From assembly GCA_963922585.1 (NCBI GenBank), contig CAWUIK010000086.1, positions 1 to 12,641 of the forward strand: a DNA stretch of 12,641 nucleotides, given 5' to 3'. Origin of the DNA: Parvicella sp963922585. Its GTDB lineage: Bacteria; Bacteroidota; Bacteroidia; Flavobacteriales_D; Parvicellaceae. Positions 1-6,971 of the stretch are shown here, piece by piece; the stretch's first letter is position 1, and every line of letters starts with the position of its first letter. Below the pieces are notes generated by a model that ran no database searches, had not been told where the DNA came from, and saw only the letters and a list, made by a program, of their open reading frames with translations. The translations under genes and the position numbers were made by a program.

Positions 1-679
1 TTGAACAAGCAGTTGCTGCTCCTAGAGATTTCGCTAAGTCCTCAACAATCCCCCAGTTTTCAGGTCCTTTTAGACCTCTTCCAGCAGAAACTACTAACTC
101 TGCTTCTGGAAGCGGAACTCCAGCACCTTGAGATTTCATTTCTTTAACTTTGATTTTTGCTTCTCCTAAATCTGCATTGAATACTTCAACAGATGCAGTA
201 CCTCCAGTAGCTTCAGGTGCAAGTGCATTTGAAACTAGAGAAATAACTCTTTTGGCAGTATTTACTTTTACATTCGCAAATGCTTTACCAGAGTAAACAT
301 ATGTTTTTACAACAAATCCATTACTTATGTCTGGTAGTGCTACTGCTCCAGAAATATGTCCAGCATTCATTCTTGCTGCAACTCTCGGTGCTACTGCTTT
401 TCCTAATTGATCTTGAATCATTACTACAGTTTCTGCTCCAGTTGCTTCTGCTGCTGCGTGAATAAGTCTTGTTAACTGTTGTTCATTTTTACCATCAACA
501 GATTTATTTACCAACACTTTTGATGCTCCATAATTTCCAAGTCCTGCCAACGCATCATCAGATGCATTACCGAAAGTGATTACTGTGGTAGTTCCTATTT
601 TATTTCCATAACTAACGGCTTCGAAAGCTGCTTTCGAAAATTTTCCGTCTTTTGATTCTACAAATACTAATACTGACAT
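1..679 (-). CDS. etfA: Electron transfer flavoprotein subunit alpha, C-terminus cut by window edge
   Basis: ETF alpha subunit. With EtfB it forms a soluble FAD-carrying heterodimer that takes electrons from acyl-CoA and related dehydrogenases and passes them to ETF:quinone oxidoreductase. Reading leftward from the ATG at 679-677 the frame stays open for 226 codons to the window edge; family members are usually about 310-330 residues, so roughly the last 90, most of the FAD-binding domain, are missing. The protein starts MSVLVFVESKDGKFSK, and the start of the FAD domain is visible at about residues 196-226 (VVSAGRGLKGPENWGIVEDL, then LGAATACS), which matches EtfA closely. Its start lies 2 nt after the etfB stop, so the genes are surely co-transcribed and probably translationally coupled. 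Seen: sequence and arrangement. Known: ETF role. Not visible: the rest of the flavin site. Confidence 0.95.
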   Translation of the reverse strand, partial: MSVLVFVESKDGKFSKAAFEAVSYGNKIGTTTVITFGNASDDALAGLGNYGASKVLVNKSVDGKNEQQLTRLIHAAAEATGAETVVMIQDQLGKAVAPRVAARMNAGHISGAVALPDISNGFVVKTYVYSGKAFANVKVNTAKRVISLVSNALAPEATGGTASVEVFNADLGEAKIKVKEMKSQGAGVPLPEAELVVSAGRGLKGPENWGIVEDLAKSLGAATACS

Positions 680-681
680 AA

Positions 682-1422
682 CTATATTGCTTTTGCTTCG
701 TTGTGTAATGCTGCTACTAATTCGTCCATTTGATCTGCTGTAAAATATTTACATTCAGATTTTGCTGGTGGCAATTCATAAGAAACTACAGTGGTAGCAT
801 TTTCCACTGCAACTGCTGGAACTACCGTAAGTGGTTTTGTTCTTGCAGCCATAATTCCTCTCATGTTTGGAATTCTTTGTTCTGCCATTCCTTTTGCAGC
901 GCTCAATACAAATGGAGTCGCTACTTCAATAATTTCTGACCCTCCAGGCACATCTCTTTCAATGGTTGCAGTATTTCCTGCTACTTCCATTTTTTGTGCA
1001 AGTGATACAAATGGCAAATCTAAAATTTCTGCAATCATTCCTGAAACTTGAGCCCCATTGAAATCAATGGTTTCTTTTCCAGTTAGAATTACGTCAAAAC
1101 CTTTGTCTTTAGCGTATTCTGCTATTTGTTTTGATACAAAATAAGGATCAGTTGCAGGTGCGTCAATTCTTACAGCGTCATTTGCGCCTATTGCCAATGC
1201 TTTTCTGATAGTAGGCTCATCTGCTGCAGTACCAACTGTAATAGTGGTAACAGTTCCGCCATTCGCTTCAACCAATTCCAAAGCTCTAACCAATGCGTAC
1301 CACTCGTCATAAGGGTTCACAATGTACTGAACTCCATTTTCATCAAACTTCGTATTGCCGTCTGTAAAGGCAATTTTCGATGTTGTGTCAGGAGCTTTAC
1401 TAATACAAACTAATAATTTCAT
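682..1422 (-). CDS. etfB: Electron transfer flavoprotein subunit beta
   Basis: ETF beta subunit, partner of the adjacent EtfA; in ordinary ETFs it carries AMP and the loop that docks onto the dehydrogenase. It is full length at 246 residues (family about 250-260). Landmarks are the N-terminal strand with KAPDT (9-13), NPYDE (36-40), the nucleotide-binding stretch GKETIDFNGAQVSGM (115-129), the EtfB family signature around IERDVPGGSEIIEVATP (154-170), and the docking-loop region RIPNMRGIMAARTKP (183-197). The ATG at 1422-1420 gives the expected N-terminus MKLLVCISKAPDT and has a promoter-like element about 35 nt upstream. The stop is 2 nt before the etfA start. From sequence alone I cannot say whether it is a conventional or an electron-bifurcating ETF; no bifurcation partner gene is visible here, and conventional is the more likely. 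Confidence 0.96.
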   Translation of the reverse strand: MKLLVCISKAPDTTSKIAFTDGNTKFDENGVQYIVNPYDEWYALVRALELVEANGGTVTTITVGTAADEPTIRKALAIGANDAVRIDAPATDPYFVSKQIAEYAKDKGFDVILTGKETIDFNGAQVSGMIAEILDLPFVSLAQKMEVAGNTATIERDVPGGSEIIEVATPFVLSAAKGMAEQRIPNMRGIMAARTKPLTVVPAVAVENATTVVSYELPPAKSECKYFTADQMDELVAALHNEAKAI

Positions 1423-1456
1423 TATATGATTTTTTAAAATTAATTTTCCTTCTTGA

Positions 1457-1484
1457 CAAAAATAGTCATTTAGATGATTCTCAA
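1457..1484 (-). promoter_or_regulatory. Candidate Bacteroidetes-type promoter for etfBA
   Basis: On the minus strand the -7 element TATTTTTG (1464-1457) fits TAnnTTTG exactly. A TTG (1484-1482) sits 17 nt upstream of it, within the spacing reported for the Bacteroidetes -33/-7 promoter. This leaves a leader of about 30 nt before the etfB ATG, containing the purine-rich stretch AAGAAGGAAAA. The match is seen; activity is inferred. The motif is AT-rich and expected by chance several times in a window of this size. Confidence 0.45.
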
Positions 1485-1591
1485 AGCAAAATTATATAAA
1501 AATTGTTATGCACGCATACTTTTTTTAAGATATAATTATGTTATGATTATTTTTTTCACTAAAATAGTTACTTTAGTTAACTTCAATTTAG

Positions 1592-1599
1592 TATTTTCG
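1592..1599 (+). promoter_or_regulatory. Candidate -7 element for the S9 peptidase gene
   Basis: TATTTTCG differs from TAnnTTTG at one base and ends only 4 nt before the ATG at 1604. If it is used, transcription would start at or within a few bases of the start codon. I see no good TTG at the expected upstream spacing, so this is a weak call. Confidence 0.25.
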
Positions 1600-1603
1600 T
1601 GAA

Positions 1604-4396
1604 ATGAGAATAACATCAACAATTATATTTTATTTAATATTCCTAAACTTTTGGGGGCAAAATAAAAAACCAATTACACACGAATCCTATAAAGAGTGGA
1701 GGTATCTTAGCGATAAATCTATTTCTTCTCTAGGAAATATCATTACAAGCAAATTGGTAAGTTATAGAGGCAATGATACTTTACTTATTCATAAGAAAGC
1801 CAACATCAACGAACCAATTATTATTGGTAGAGTGAAAAATCCACAAATAGATTTTAATGAAAAGTTTGTAGCTTTTAGCATTATAAATGATTACGATTCT
1901 ATCAGAAAATTAAAAATCGATAAAGTCAACAAAAAAAAATGGCCTAAAGACACCTTGGGTATTTATTCCTTAGAAAGAGACACCCTTTACAAAATACCTC
2001 AAGTTGCTAAATACCAAATTGCCAAAGAAGGTGGAAGTTGGGTTTTGGTGATGAGAGATGAATCCTTCAAAATAAAAAAGGAAGAGGAAAAAGAAAAGAA
2101 AAAATGTATTTTACGAAAAAAGAAATCGGAACCCACTAAATTGAAAGACAAATCCAACGGAAGTGTGCTCACAATTTTTAACGTAAACAATTGGACTTCA
2201 GATGATATTGAAAATGTTTCTGATATTTCCATTAACAATTTTGGAAATAAATACGCTTATGTTCAAACGAATACCTTTAAAGATACACTAGACTCTGCAC
2301 AATTGTTTGTATATGGGAATCCCGATTTACAACACATTTTTTCTGTTCATGGTGAGATAACCCAACCTACTTTTAGCAAATCTGGAGACCAAATAGCATT
2401 CAAAACCTCAACAGATACAGGGGAATACAAAAAATACCAATTGTATTTGTATGATTTTAATAAGAAAGAAATTCATTTAGTTTTGGATACCATTGGTGGA
2501 ATATTAAAAGACTACCAATCTTTAGACAGCGAAAGTAAAATTTCTTTTTCTGATAATGGTCAAAGAATGTTTTATGACATCGGAATAAAGCCCATTAAAC
2601 CTCCCAAAGACACTTTGACCGATGACGAAAAATATAAATTGGACATTTGGAGTTGGACGGATGGAAGAATTCAACCTCAACAACTACTAGGGGCCAAAAA
2701 AGATGCAAAAGGACTCATTGACGTAGTTTTTGATATACAATCTAGAAAAAATATTCCATTGGTTGATACCAATTTGCAGTCTTTGAGTTTTTCTAACCAA
2801 AAAAATGAAGATTTTGTATTGATGAGAGACCAACTCCCCTACCTCAAAGAGATGACATGGGATTATTGGTATTTTGATATATATAGTGTAAATATTAAAA
2901 CGGGTGAAAAACAAAAAATATTAGATAAACTTCACGGCTCGAGTGCTTACCTATCCTCTAATGGAAAACACTTGGTGTATTTCGAATCGCAAGATTCTTC
3001 GTGGTATCACAAAAATTTGGAAACTAATATTGCTAAAAACTTAACTCAAAATATTGACGAGCATTTTTACAAAATGCATCATGATGTAGCTCAAAAAATA
3101 GGACCAGAAGGTAGCGTATATTGGCTGGAAGGAGAAGAAGTAATGGCTATAGAATCTCAACACGACATTTGGTTTTTTCCTCTTACCGAAAACGGAACTC
3201 CATACAGAATCACAAAAGGTAAAGAAAACAAAACAACATATACCTTATTGAAACTTGAAGAAGATGTAGATTTCTTAAGTTTAGAAAAAGGGATTTACAT
3301 GAAAGGTATTGATAACAAAACCATGTCGGAAAACATTACATTGGTTAAAGGAAAAGAATCCCAAAATTTGATTCAAAAAGACGCCAAGTTTTTAGGAGTA
3401 ACTAAAGCAAAAAATTCGGATGATATAATTTTCCAATACATGACTGTTGCTAAATCTCCTGAATTGTATCTATCGAATGTTTTATTCGAAAATGAAATCC
3501 AACTTACCAATTCCAATCCACAACAATCTCAATACAACTGGTGCACCGTAGAAATTATCAATTGGGTTGATTACAATGGAGATTCTATTTCAGGTTTACT
3601 TTACAAACCTGAAGATTTTGACGCTTCAAAAAAGTACCCCATGGTTGTCTATTTCTACGAAAGATACACAGATAGATTACATACCTATTACAGACCAAAA
3701 CCCACTGCTTCTATAATATACGCTCCTGAATATGCAAGTAATGGTTATGTAGTTCTTATTCCAGATATAAAATATAAAATTGGAAAACCAGCACAAGGCG
3801 CTTACGATGCAATAATGAGCGGAACAGATTATTTAGTCCGCAATTTTAATTTTATAGACAGCACCAAAATGGGACTTCAAGGACAAAGTTGGGGAGGATA
3901 CCAAACAGCTCAATTGATAACAATGACCACAAGATACAAATGTGCTATGGCTGGAGCACCCGTAAGCAACATGTTTAGTGCTTATGGCGGCATCAGATGG
4001 GGAAGCGGGTTAGCACGTACTTTTCAATATGAAACTGGGCAAAGTAGAATTGGAAAAACCATTTGGGAAGCACCAGAATTGTATATCGAAAATTCTCCTC
4101 TATTTCACTTGCCTAAAGTGCAAACACCTTTACTCATAATGCATAATGATGCAGATGGTGCTGTGCCATGGTATCAAGGAATAGAACTCTATAATGGTTT
4201 GCGAAGACTTCAAAAACCAACTTGGATGTTTAATTATAATGGAGATGATCATAATCTGATGAAAGATGCTAATCGTTTGGATTTAAGCATTAGAATGAAG
4301 CAATTTTTTGATTACTATCTTCAAGATAAACCTATACCTGATTGGATGGAAAATGGCATTCCTGCAACTGAAAAAGGGAAAAAGGATGGTTATTGA
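1604..4396 (+). CDS. Exported S9 family (prolyl oligopeptidase-type) serine peptidase
   Basis: Serine peptidase of 930 residues with the S9 plan: an N-terminal beta-propeller (about 60-640) that limits access, then an alpha/beta-hydrolase domain (about 655-910). The catalytic triad is readable: Ser762 in GQSWGGYQ, Asp851 in NDADGAVPW, and His883 in NGDDHNLM. The N-terminus MRITSTIIFYLIFLNFWGQ is a signal peptide ending in the Gly-Gln junction common in Bacteroidetes, so the enzyme is probably periplasmic or surface-associated; there is no T9SS sorting domain. A Lys/Glu-rich insertion at about 156-183 interrupts the propeller. The length suits the large Bacteroidetes S9 enzymes. It probably cleaves oligopeptides in nutrient or peptide turnover; the exact specificity (prolyl, dipeptidyl, glutamyl) cannot be read from the sequence. 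It stands alone, divergent from etfBA, and no clear terminator follows. Confidence 0.93.
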   Translation: MRITSTIIFYLIFLNFWGQNKKPITHESYKEWRYLSDKSISSLGNIITSKLVSYRGNDTLLIHKKANINEPIIIGRVKNPQIDFNEKFVAFSIINDYDSIRKLKIDKVNKKKWPKDTLGIYSLERDTLYKIPQVAKYQIAKEGGSWVLVMRDESFKIKKEEEKEKKKCILRKKKSEPTKLKDKSNGSVLTIFNVNNWTSDDIENVSDISINNFGNKYAYVQTNTFKDTLDSAQLFVYGNPDLQHIFSVHGEITQPTFSKSGDQIAFKTSTDTGEYKKYQLYLYDFNKKEIHLVLDTIGGILKDYQSLDSESKISFSDNGQRMFYDIGIKPIKPPKDTLTDDEKYKLDIWSWTDGRIQPQQLLGAKKDAKGLIDVVFDIQSRKNIPLVDTNLQSLSFSNQKNEDFVLMRDQLPYLKEMTWDYWYFDIYSVNIKTGEKQKILDKLHGSSAYLSSNGKHLVYFESQDSSWYHKNLETNIAKNLTQNIDEHFYKMHHDVAQKIGPEGSVYWLEGEEVMAIESQHDIWFFPLTENGTPYRITKGKENKTTYTLLKLEEDVDFLSLEKGIYMKGIDNKTMSENITLVKGKESQNLIQKDAKFLGVTKAKNSDDIIFQYMTVAKSPELYLSNVLFENEIQLTNSNPQQSQYNWCTVEIINWVDYNGDSISGLLYKPEDFDASKKYPMVVYFYERYTDRLHTYYRPKPTASIIYAPEYASNGYVVLIPDIKYKIGKPAQGAYDAIMSGTDYLVRNFNFIDSTKMGLQGQSWGGYQTAQLITMTTRYKCAMAGAPVSNMFSAYGGIRWGSGLARTFQYETGQSRIGKTIWEAPELYIENSPLFHLPKVQTPLLIMHNDADGAVPWYQGIELYNGLRRLQKPTWMFNYNGDDHNLMKDANRLDLSIRMKQFFDYYLQDKPIPDWMENGIPATEKGKKDGY

Positions 4397-4614
4397 TTGT
4401 TCGGAGTTTTCAACCTTCCTGAAGACTTCGGTTGATAAAAGGAAGTTCGAAGCTCTAGGTTTAGCAATGAAAATTTATAATAGGTTATTTTTTTGTCACA
4501 TCGACTCATAGATAAAAACCAAATCGTCTTTACTTGTAGATATGTCTAAGTTTTTAAAACTAAATTTGAGCTTCTGAGGAAAATCTGGGAATTCGATATA
4601 ACGATATACGATTT

Positions 4615-4649
4615 TAGATGCTAGACGCTAGACTTAAGACGCTAGATTT
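4615..4649 (+). repeat. Degenerate heptanucleotide tandem repeat (5 units)
   Basis: There are five consecutive 7-nt units: TAGATGC, TAGACGC, TAGACTT, AAGACGC, TAGATTT. The AGAY core recurs every 7 bases and each unit differs from the consensus TAGACGC at no more than two or three positions. The function is unknown. The unit is too short and degenerate for a CRISPR array, and there is no flanking coding sequence. Confidence 0.75.
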
Positions 4650-4687
4650 TTATGGGGCATTGAAAATGTGACTTTGTAAATAACACA

Positions 4688-4711
4688 TTGGACGTTGGAC
4701 ATATGACATTG
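4688..4711 (+). repeat. Second degenerate heptanucleotide repeat (3 units plus part)
   Basis: TTGGACG, TTGGACA and TATGACA follow one another, then a partial TTG. The period is again 7 with a GAC core, like the block 40 bases upstream, though not in the same phase. It is probably the same kind of repeat in a more diverged state. Confidence 0.6.
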
Positions 4712-4724
4712 TAAAAAAAATCAA

Positions 4725-4769
4725 GTCTTACAGTATTTTGTCTTAAAATCTTTTGTCTTAAAAATTACA
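4725..4769 (+). repeat. Three tandem copies of a 15-bp GTCTTA-led unit
   Basis: GTCTTA starts at 4725, 4740 and 4755, exactly 15 bases apart. The second and third copies share the 13-mer TTTTGTCTTAAAA (4736-4748 and 4751-4763). GTCTTA is the reverse complement of TAAGAC, which occurs in the heptad block at 4635-4640, so the two repeat types may be related in opposite orientation. Confidence 0.65.
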
Positions 4770-4799
4770 AGATTCATCCCAATATTCCTCAAACATTCT

Positions 4800-4807
4800 T
4801 ATCTTCG
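4800..4807 (+). promoter_or_regulatory. Weak candidate -7 element for the M43 metalloprotease gene
   Basis: TATCTTCG has one mismatch to TAnnTTTG and lies 20 nt before the ATG at 4828. No TTG is found at 17-23 nt upstream. It is listed because it is the only near match in the gap next to the gene. Confidence 0.2.
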
Positions 4808-4827
4808 TTAGATAAAAACTAAATATC

Positions 4828-6891
4828 ATGAAGTATATATTTGTCTTCTTTTCTACTTTAATATTTTTTCAAAATTTTTCTCAAACACATCATTGTAGTA
4901 CAGATGAAATGCATCAGGAATTGTATCACCAACATCCAGGAATTCATCAAAAGGTTATTGAAAACGCTAATTTTCTTCAAACTTTCACAGAGAACTATTG
5001 GAAAAACAAACCCTTTGATAACAGCAGAACTATACTTTATACGATACCCGTTGTATTCCATGTAATTCATATCAATGGTTCTGAAAACATTAGTGATGCT
5101 CAAATATTAGATCAACTCAGAATTACCAACGAACACTTTCAAAAAAGAAATCCTGATACTACTCAGACTATTGCTGCTTTTAAAGGAATCGCTGCAGATT
5201 GTCAGATTGAATTCAAATTGGCGAAGAAAGACCCTGATGGGAACTGTACCAAAGGAATTATAAGACATTATGACGCTAGAACAATTAATGGTTTGCACGA
5301 TGTAAAAGAAATTGTCCAATGGGATCCAACCAAATATCTTAATATATACATTTGTAGAGGTGCTGCAGGATTGGCGGGTCACGCTGTAATGCCAGCACCA
5401 GCAGATACCATTCCTGAATGGGATGGAATTGTAATGGCAAGCAACTCTATGGGGTCAATAGGTACTGGAAACCTTACGAGATCTGTTGTGATGACACACG
5501 AAATTGGACATTATTTAAATCTACAACATATTTGGGGTGGAAATAATGTTCCTAACTTTCCTTATCTACCTGTTGGCGACCCCGGAAATTGTGCTTACGA
5601 TGATGATGTTGCAGATACACCACTAACCATAGGTTGGTCTACTTGTAATTTGAATCATACGAGTTGCAGTTCGTTGGACAATGTCCAAAACTTTATGGAA
5701 TATGCCTACTGCCCTACTATGTTCACAGAAGGCCAAAAACAAAGAATGCATGCTACTTTAAATTCTCCAATTGCAGGGAGAAATAACCTTTGGACACCCA
5801 CAAACCTTTTAGAAACAGGTATTACATCGCCAGAAGAATTTTGTGTTACAGATTTCACAGAAGATAAAAAGATAATTTGTGCTGGAGAAACAATTCAATT
5901 TACAGATTTATCATACAACGATGTAAACACATGGAATTGGACCATAGAAGGTGGGGTTCCCAACTCCTCTACCCTACAAAATCCGTCTGCAGTTTTCAAC
6001 ACTCCAGGAGTTTATAGCGTAACTCTAGAAAGTGGAAATGGAATTGATTCAGACATTTTGGTAAAAAATGAAATGATTACTGTTTTACCAGCCAACGGCA
6101 CTGCAAACTCTATTATTGAAGGATTTGAAGCGAATGATTTTGAAACTACACAACTTATACCTATAAGCTCTATGGGTACAAACAATTGGGAAATAACCAA
6201 TCAAGCAGGATTTGTGAGTAATTCATCTTTAAAACTAAATAATTTCGATAATTTGGGTGGTGAAATAAATGAAATTGTATCTGAACCCATAGATTTAAGT
6301 AACGTAAATGACCTTGTTTTCACATTTGACTATGCTTTTGCCAAAAAGACTAGCGGAACTACTTTAGACAAACTAACAGTTTATGCAAGCAACGATTGTG
6401 GTGAAACATGGGTAGTTAGAAAACAATTATCTAGTTCTTCATTATTAACTGTTTCTGATACTATTCCTAACGAATTTATTCCATCTAATGATAGTGAGTG
6501 GAAAAGCACTTCTGTAACTTCTATCACGAGCACTTACTGGACTGAAGATTTTAGAATTAAAATTGCATGTGAGTCTGGTGTTTCTGGAAATCACATTTAT
6601 ATTGATAATATCAATTTATTAGATCCTGCTATGGCTAATGTTAACCTTTTAGATCAAAAATCTGTTAGAGTTTACCCCAACCCTAGCAAAGATTTACTAA
6701 ATATTAGTAATATAAATTCTAAGAGTAATTATGCTATAAGAAATTTACTTGGAGCAACGATTTTTTCAGGAACTATTTCACAAAGTGCTCAGATTGATAT
6801 TTCAAATCTTTCCAACGGAGTGTACTTTATAGAAGTTTCAGATCATCAGAATAATTCGGCAAATAAGACTATAAAATTTATTAAAGAATAA
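4828..6891 (+). CDS. Secreted M43-type zinc metalloprotease with PKD and T9SS type-A sorting domain
   Basis: Secreted endopeptidase of 687 residues. The order is a signal peptide (MKYIFVFFSTLIFFQNFSQ), a propeptide-like region to about residue 65, then the catalytic domain with zinc motif HEIGHYLNLQH (His224, Glu225, His228, His234) and a Met-turn at Met290 in NFMEYAYC. The DDDVADTP stretch and paired cysteines between them fit M43 (pappalysin/cytophagalysin-like) enzymes. A PKD-like domain follows at about 338-421 (WNWTIEGG, FNTPGVYSVTL). Next comes a beta-sandwich of jelly-roll type at about 428-605, ending HIYIDNINLLDP. The T9SS sorting domain is at 612-687 (VRVYPNPSKDLLNI, NGVYFIEV, KTIKFIKE). 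The protein should cross the outer membrane by T9SS, lose its C-terminal signal, and be released or surface-attached. It is monocistronic and ends before a strong terminator. The family is clear; the substrate is unknown. Confidence 0.95.
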   Translation: MKYIFVFFSTLIFFQNFSQTHHCSTDEMHQELYHQHPGIHQKVIENANFLQTFTENYWKNKPFDNSRTILYTIPVVFHVIHINGSENISDAQILDQLRITNEHFQKRNPDTTQTIAAFKGIAADCQIEFKLAKKDPDGNCTKGIIRHYDARTINGLHDVKEIVQWDPTKYLNIYICRGAAGLAGHAVMPAPADTIPEWDGIVMASNSMGSIGTGNLTRSVVMTHEIGHYLNLQHIWGGNNVPNFPYLPVGDPGNCAYDDDVADTPLTIGWSTCNLNHTSCSSLDNVQNFMEYAYCPTMFTEGQKQRMHATLNSPIAGRNNLWTPTNLLETGITSPEEFCVTDFTEDKKIICAGETIQFTDLSYNDVNTWNWTIEGGVPNSSTLQNPSAVFNTPGVYSVTLESGNGIDSDILVKNEMITVLPANGTANSIIEGFEANDFETTQLIPISSMGTNNWEITNQAGFVSNSSLKLNNFDNLGGEINEIVSEPIDLSNVNDLVFTFDYAFAKKTSGTTLDKLTVYASNDCGETWVVRKQLSSSSLLTVSDTIPNEFIPSNDSEWKSTSVTSITSTYWTEDFRIKIACESGVSGNHIYIDNINLLDPAMANVNLLDQKSVRVYPNPSKDLLNISNINSKSNYAIRNLLGATIFSGTISQSAQIDISNLSNGVYFIEVSDHQNNSANKTIKFIKE

Positions 6892-6914
6892 ATCTTCTCT
6901 TAAAATTTTAGAAT

Positions 6915-6953
6915 AAAAAAAGGGCAATCTATTTTAAAGACTGCCCTTTTTTC
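6915..6953. terminator. Bidirectional rho-independent terminator between convergent genes
   Basis: AAAAAAGGGCA (6916-6926) pairs perfectly over 11 bp with TGCCCTTTTTT (6942-6952), leaving a 15-nt loop. The A/T ends give a U-run in either direction. It sits between the metalloprotease stop (6891) and the TPR gene stop (6972), so it can serve both convergent transcripts. Confidence 0.88.
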
Positions 6954-6971
6954 TATTATATTCATTAAACC

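Larger units (their letters stand above)
4397..4827 (+). other. Intergenic region without a credible gene, rich in short degenerate repeats
   Basis: This 431-bp gap separates two co-oriented peptidase genes. I find no open frame in it with a plausible start and recognisable product. The first 40 bases hold a weak 6-bp stem (TCAACC 4410-4415 with GGTTGA 4430-4435) without a T-run. From about 4594 onward the sequence is built of short near-repeats, described separately: period 7 at 4615-4649 and 4688-4708, and period 15 at 4725-4769. A small CGATATA duplication at 4594-4612 lies just before them. The last 30 bases hold the likely start region of the metalloprotease gene. Confidence 0.7.

Noticed and set aside
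280..465. Plus-strand open frame of 61 codons, rich in Leu and Gln
   Set aside because: Lies antisense within etfA, which has clear family sequence; the composition is the typical shadow of a real gene.
730..1051. Two overlapping plus-strand open frames antisense to etfB
   Set aside because: etfB is full length and well supported; the antisense frames show no domain and no start signal.
1604..4396. T9SS sorting signal on the S9 peptidase
   Set aside because: The C-terminus ends in a short charged tail (PATEKGKKDGY) directly after the hydrolase fold; no type-A or type-B sorting motif is present.
4410..4435. Hairpin TCAACC/GGTTGA just after the S9 gene as a terminator
   Set aside because: Only 6 bp with a 14-nt loop, followed by GATAAAAGG and not a T-run.
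4308..4511. A 67-codon plus-strand frame running from the end of the S9 gene into the gap
   Set aside because: More than a third overlaps the S9 coding sequence in another frame; no recognisable protein and no promoter or ribosome site.
4615..4769. Possible CRISPR array or iteron origin in the repeat cluster
   Set aside because: Units of 7 and 15 bp are too short for CRISPR and have no spacers; no replication initiator or cas gene is nearby.
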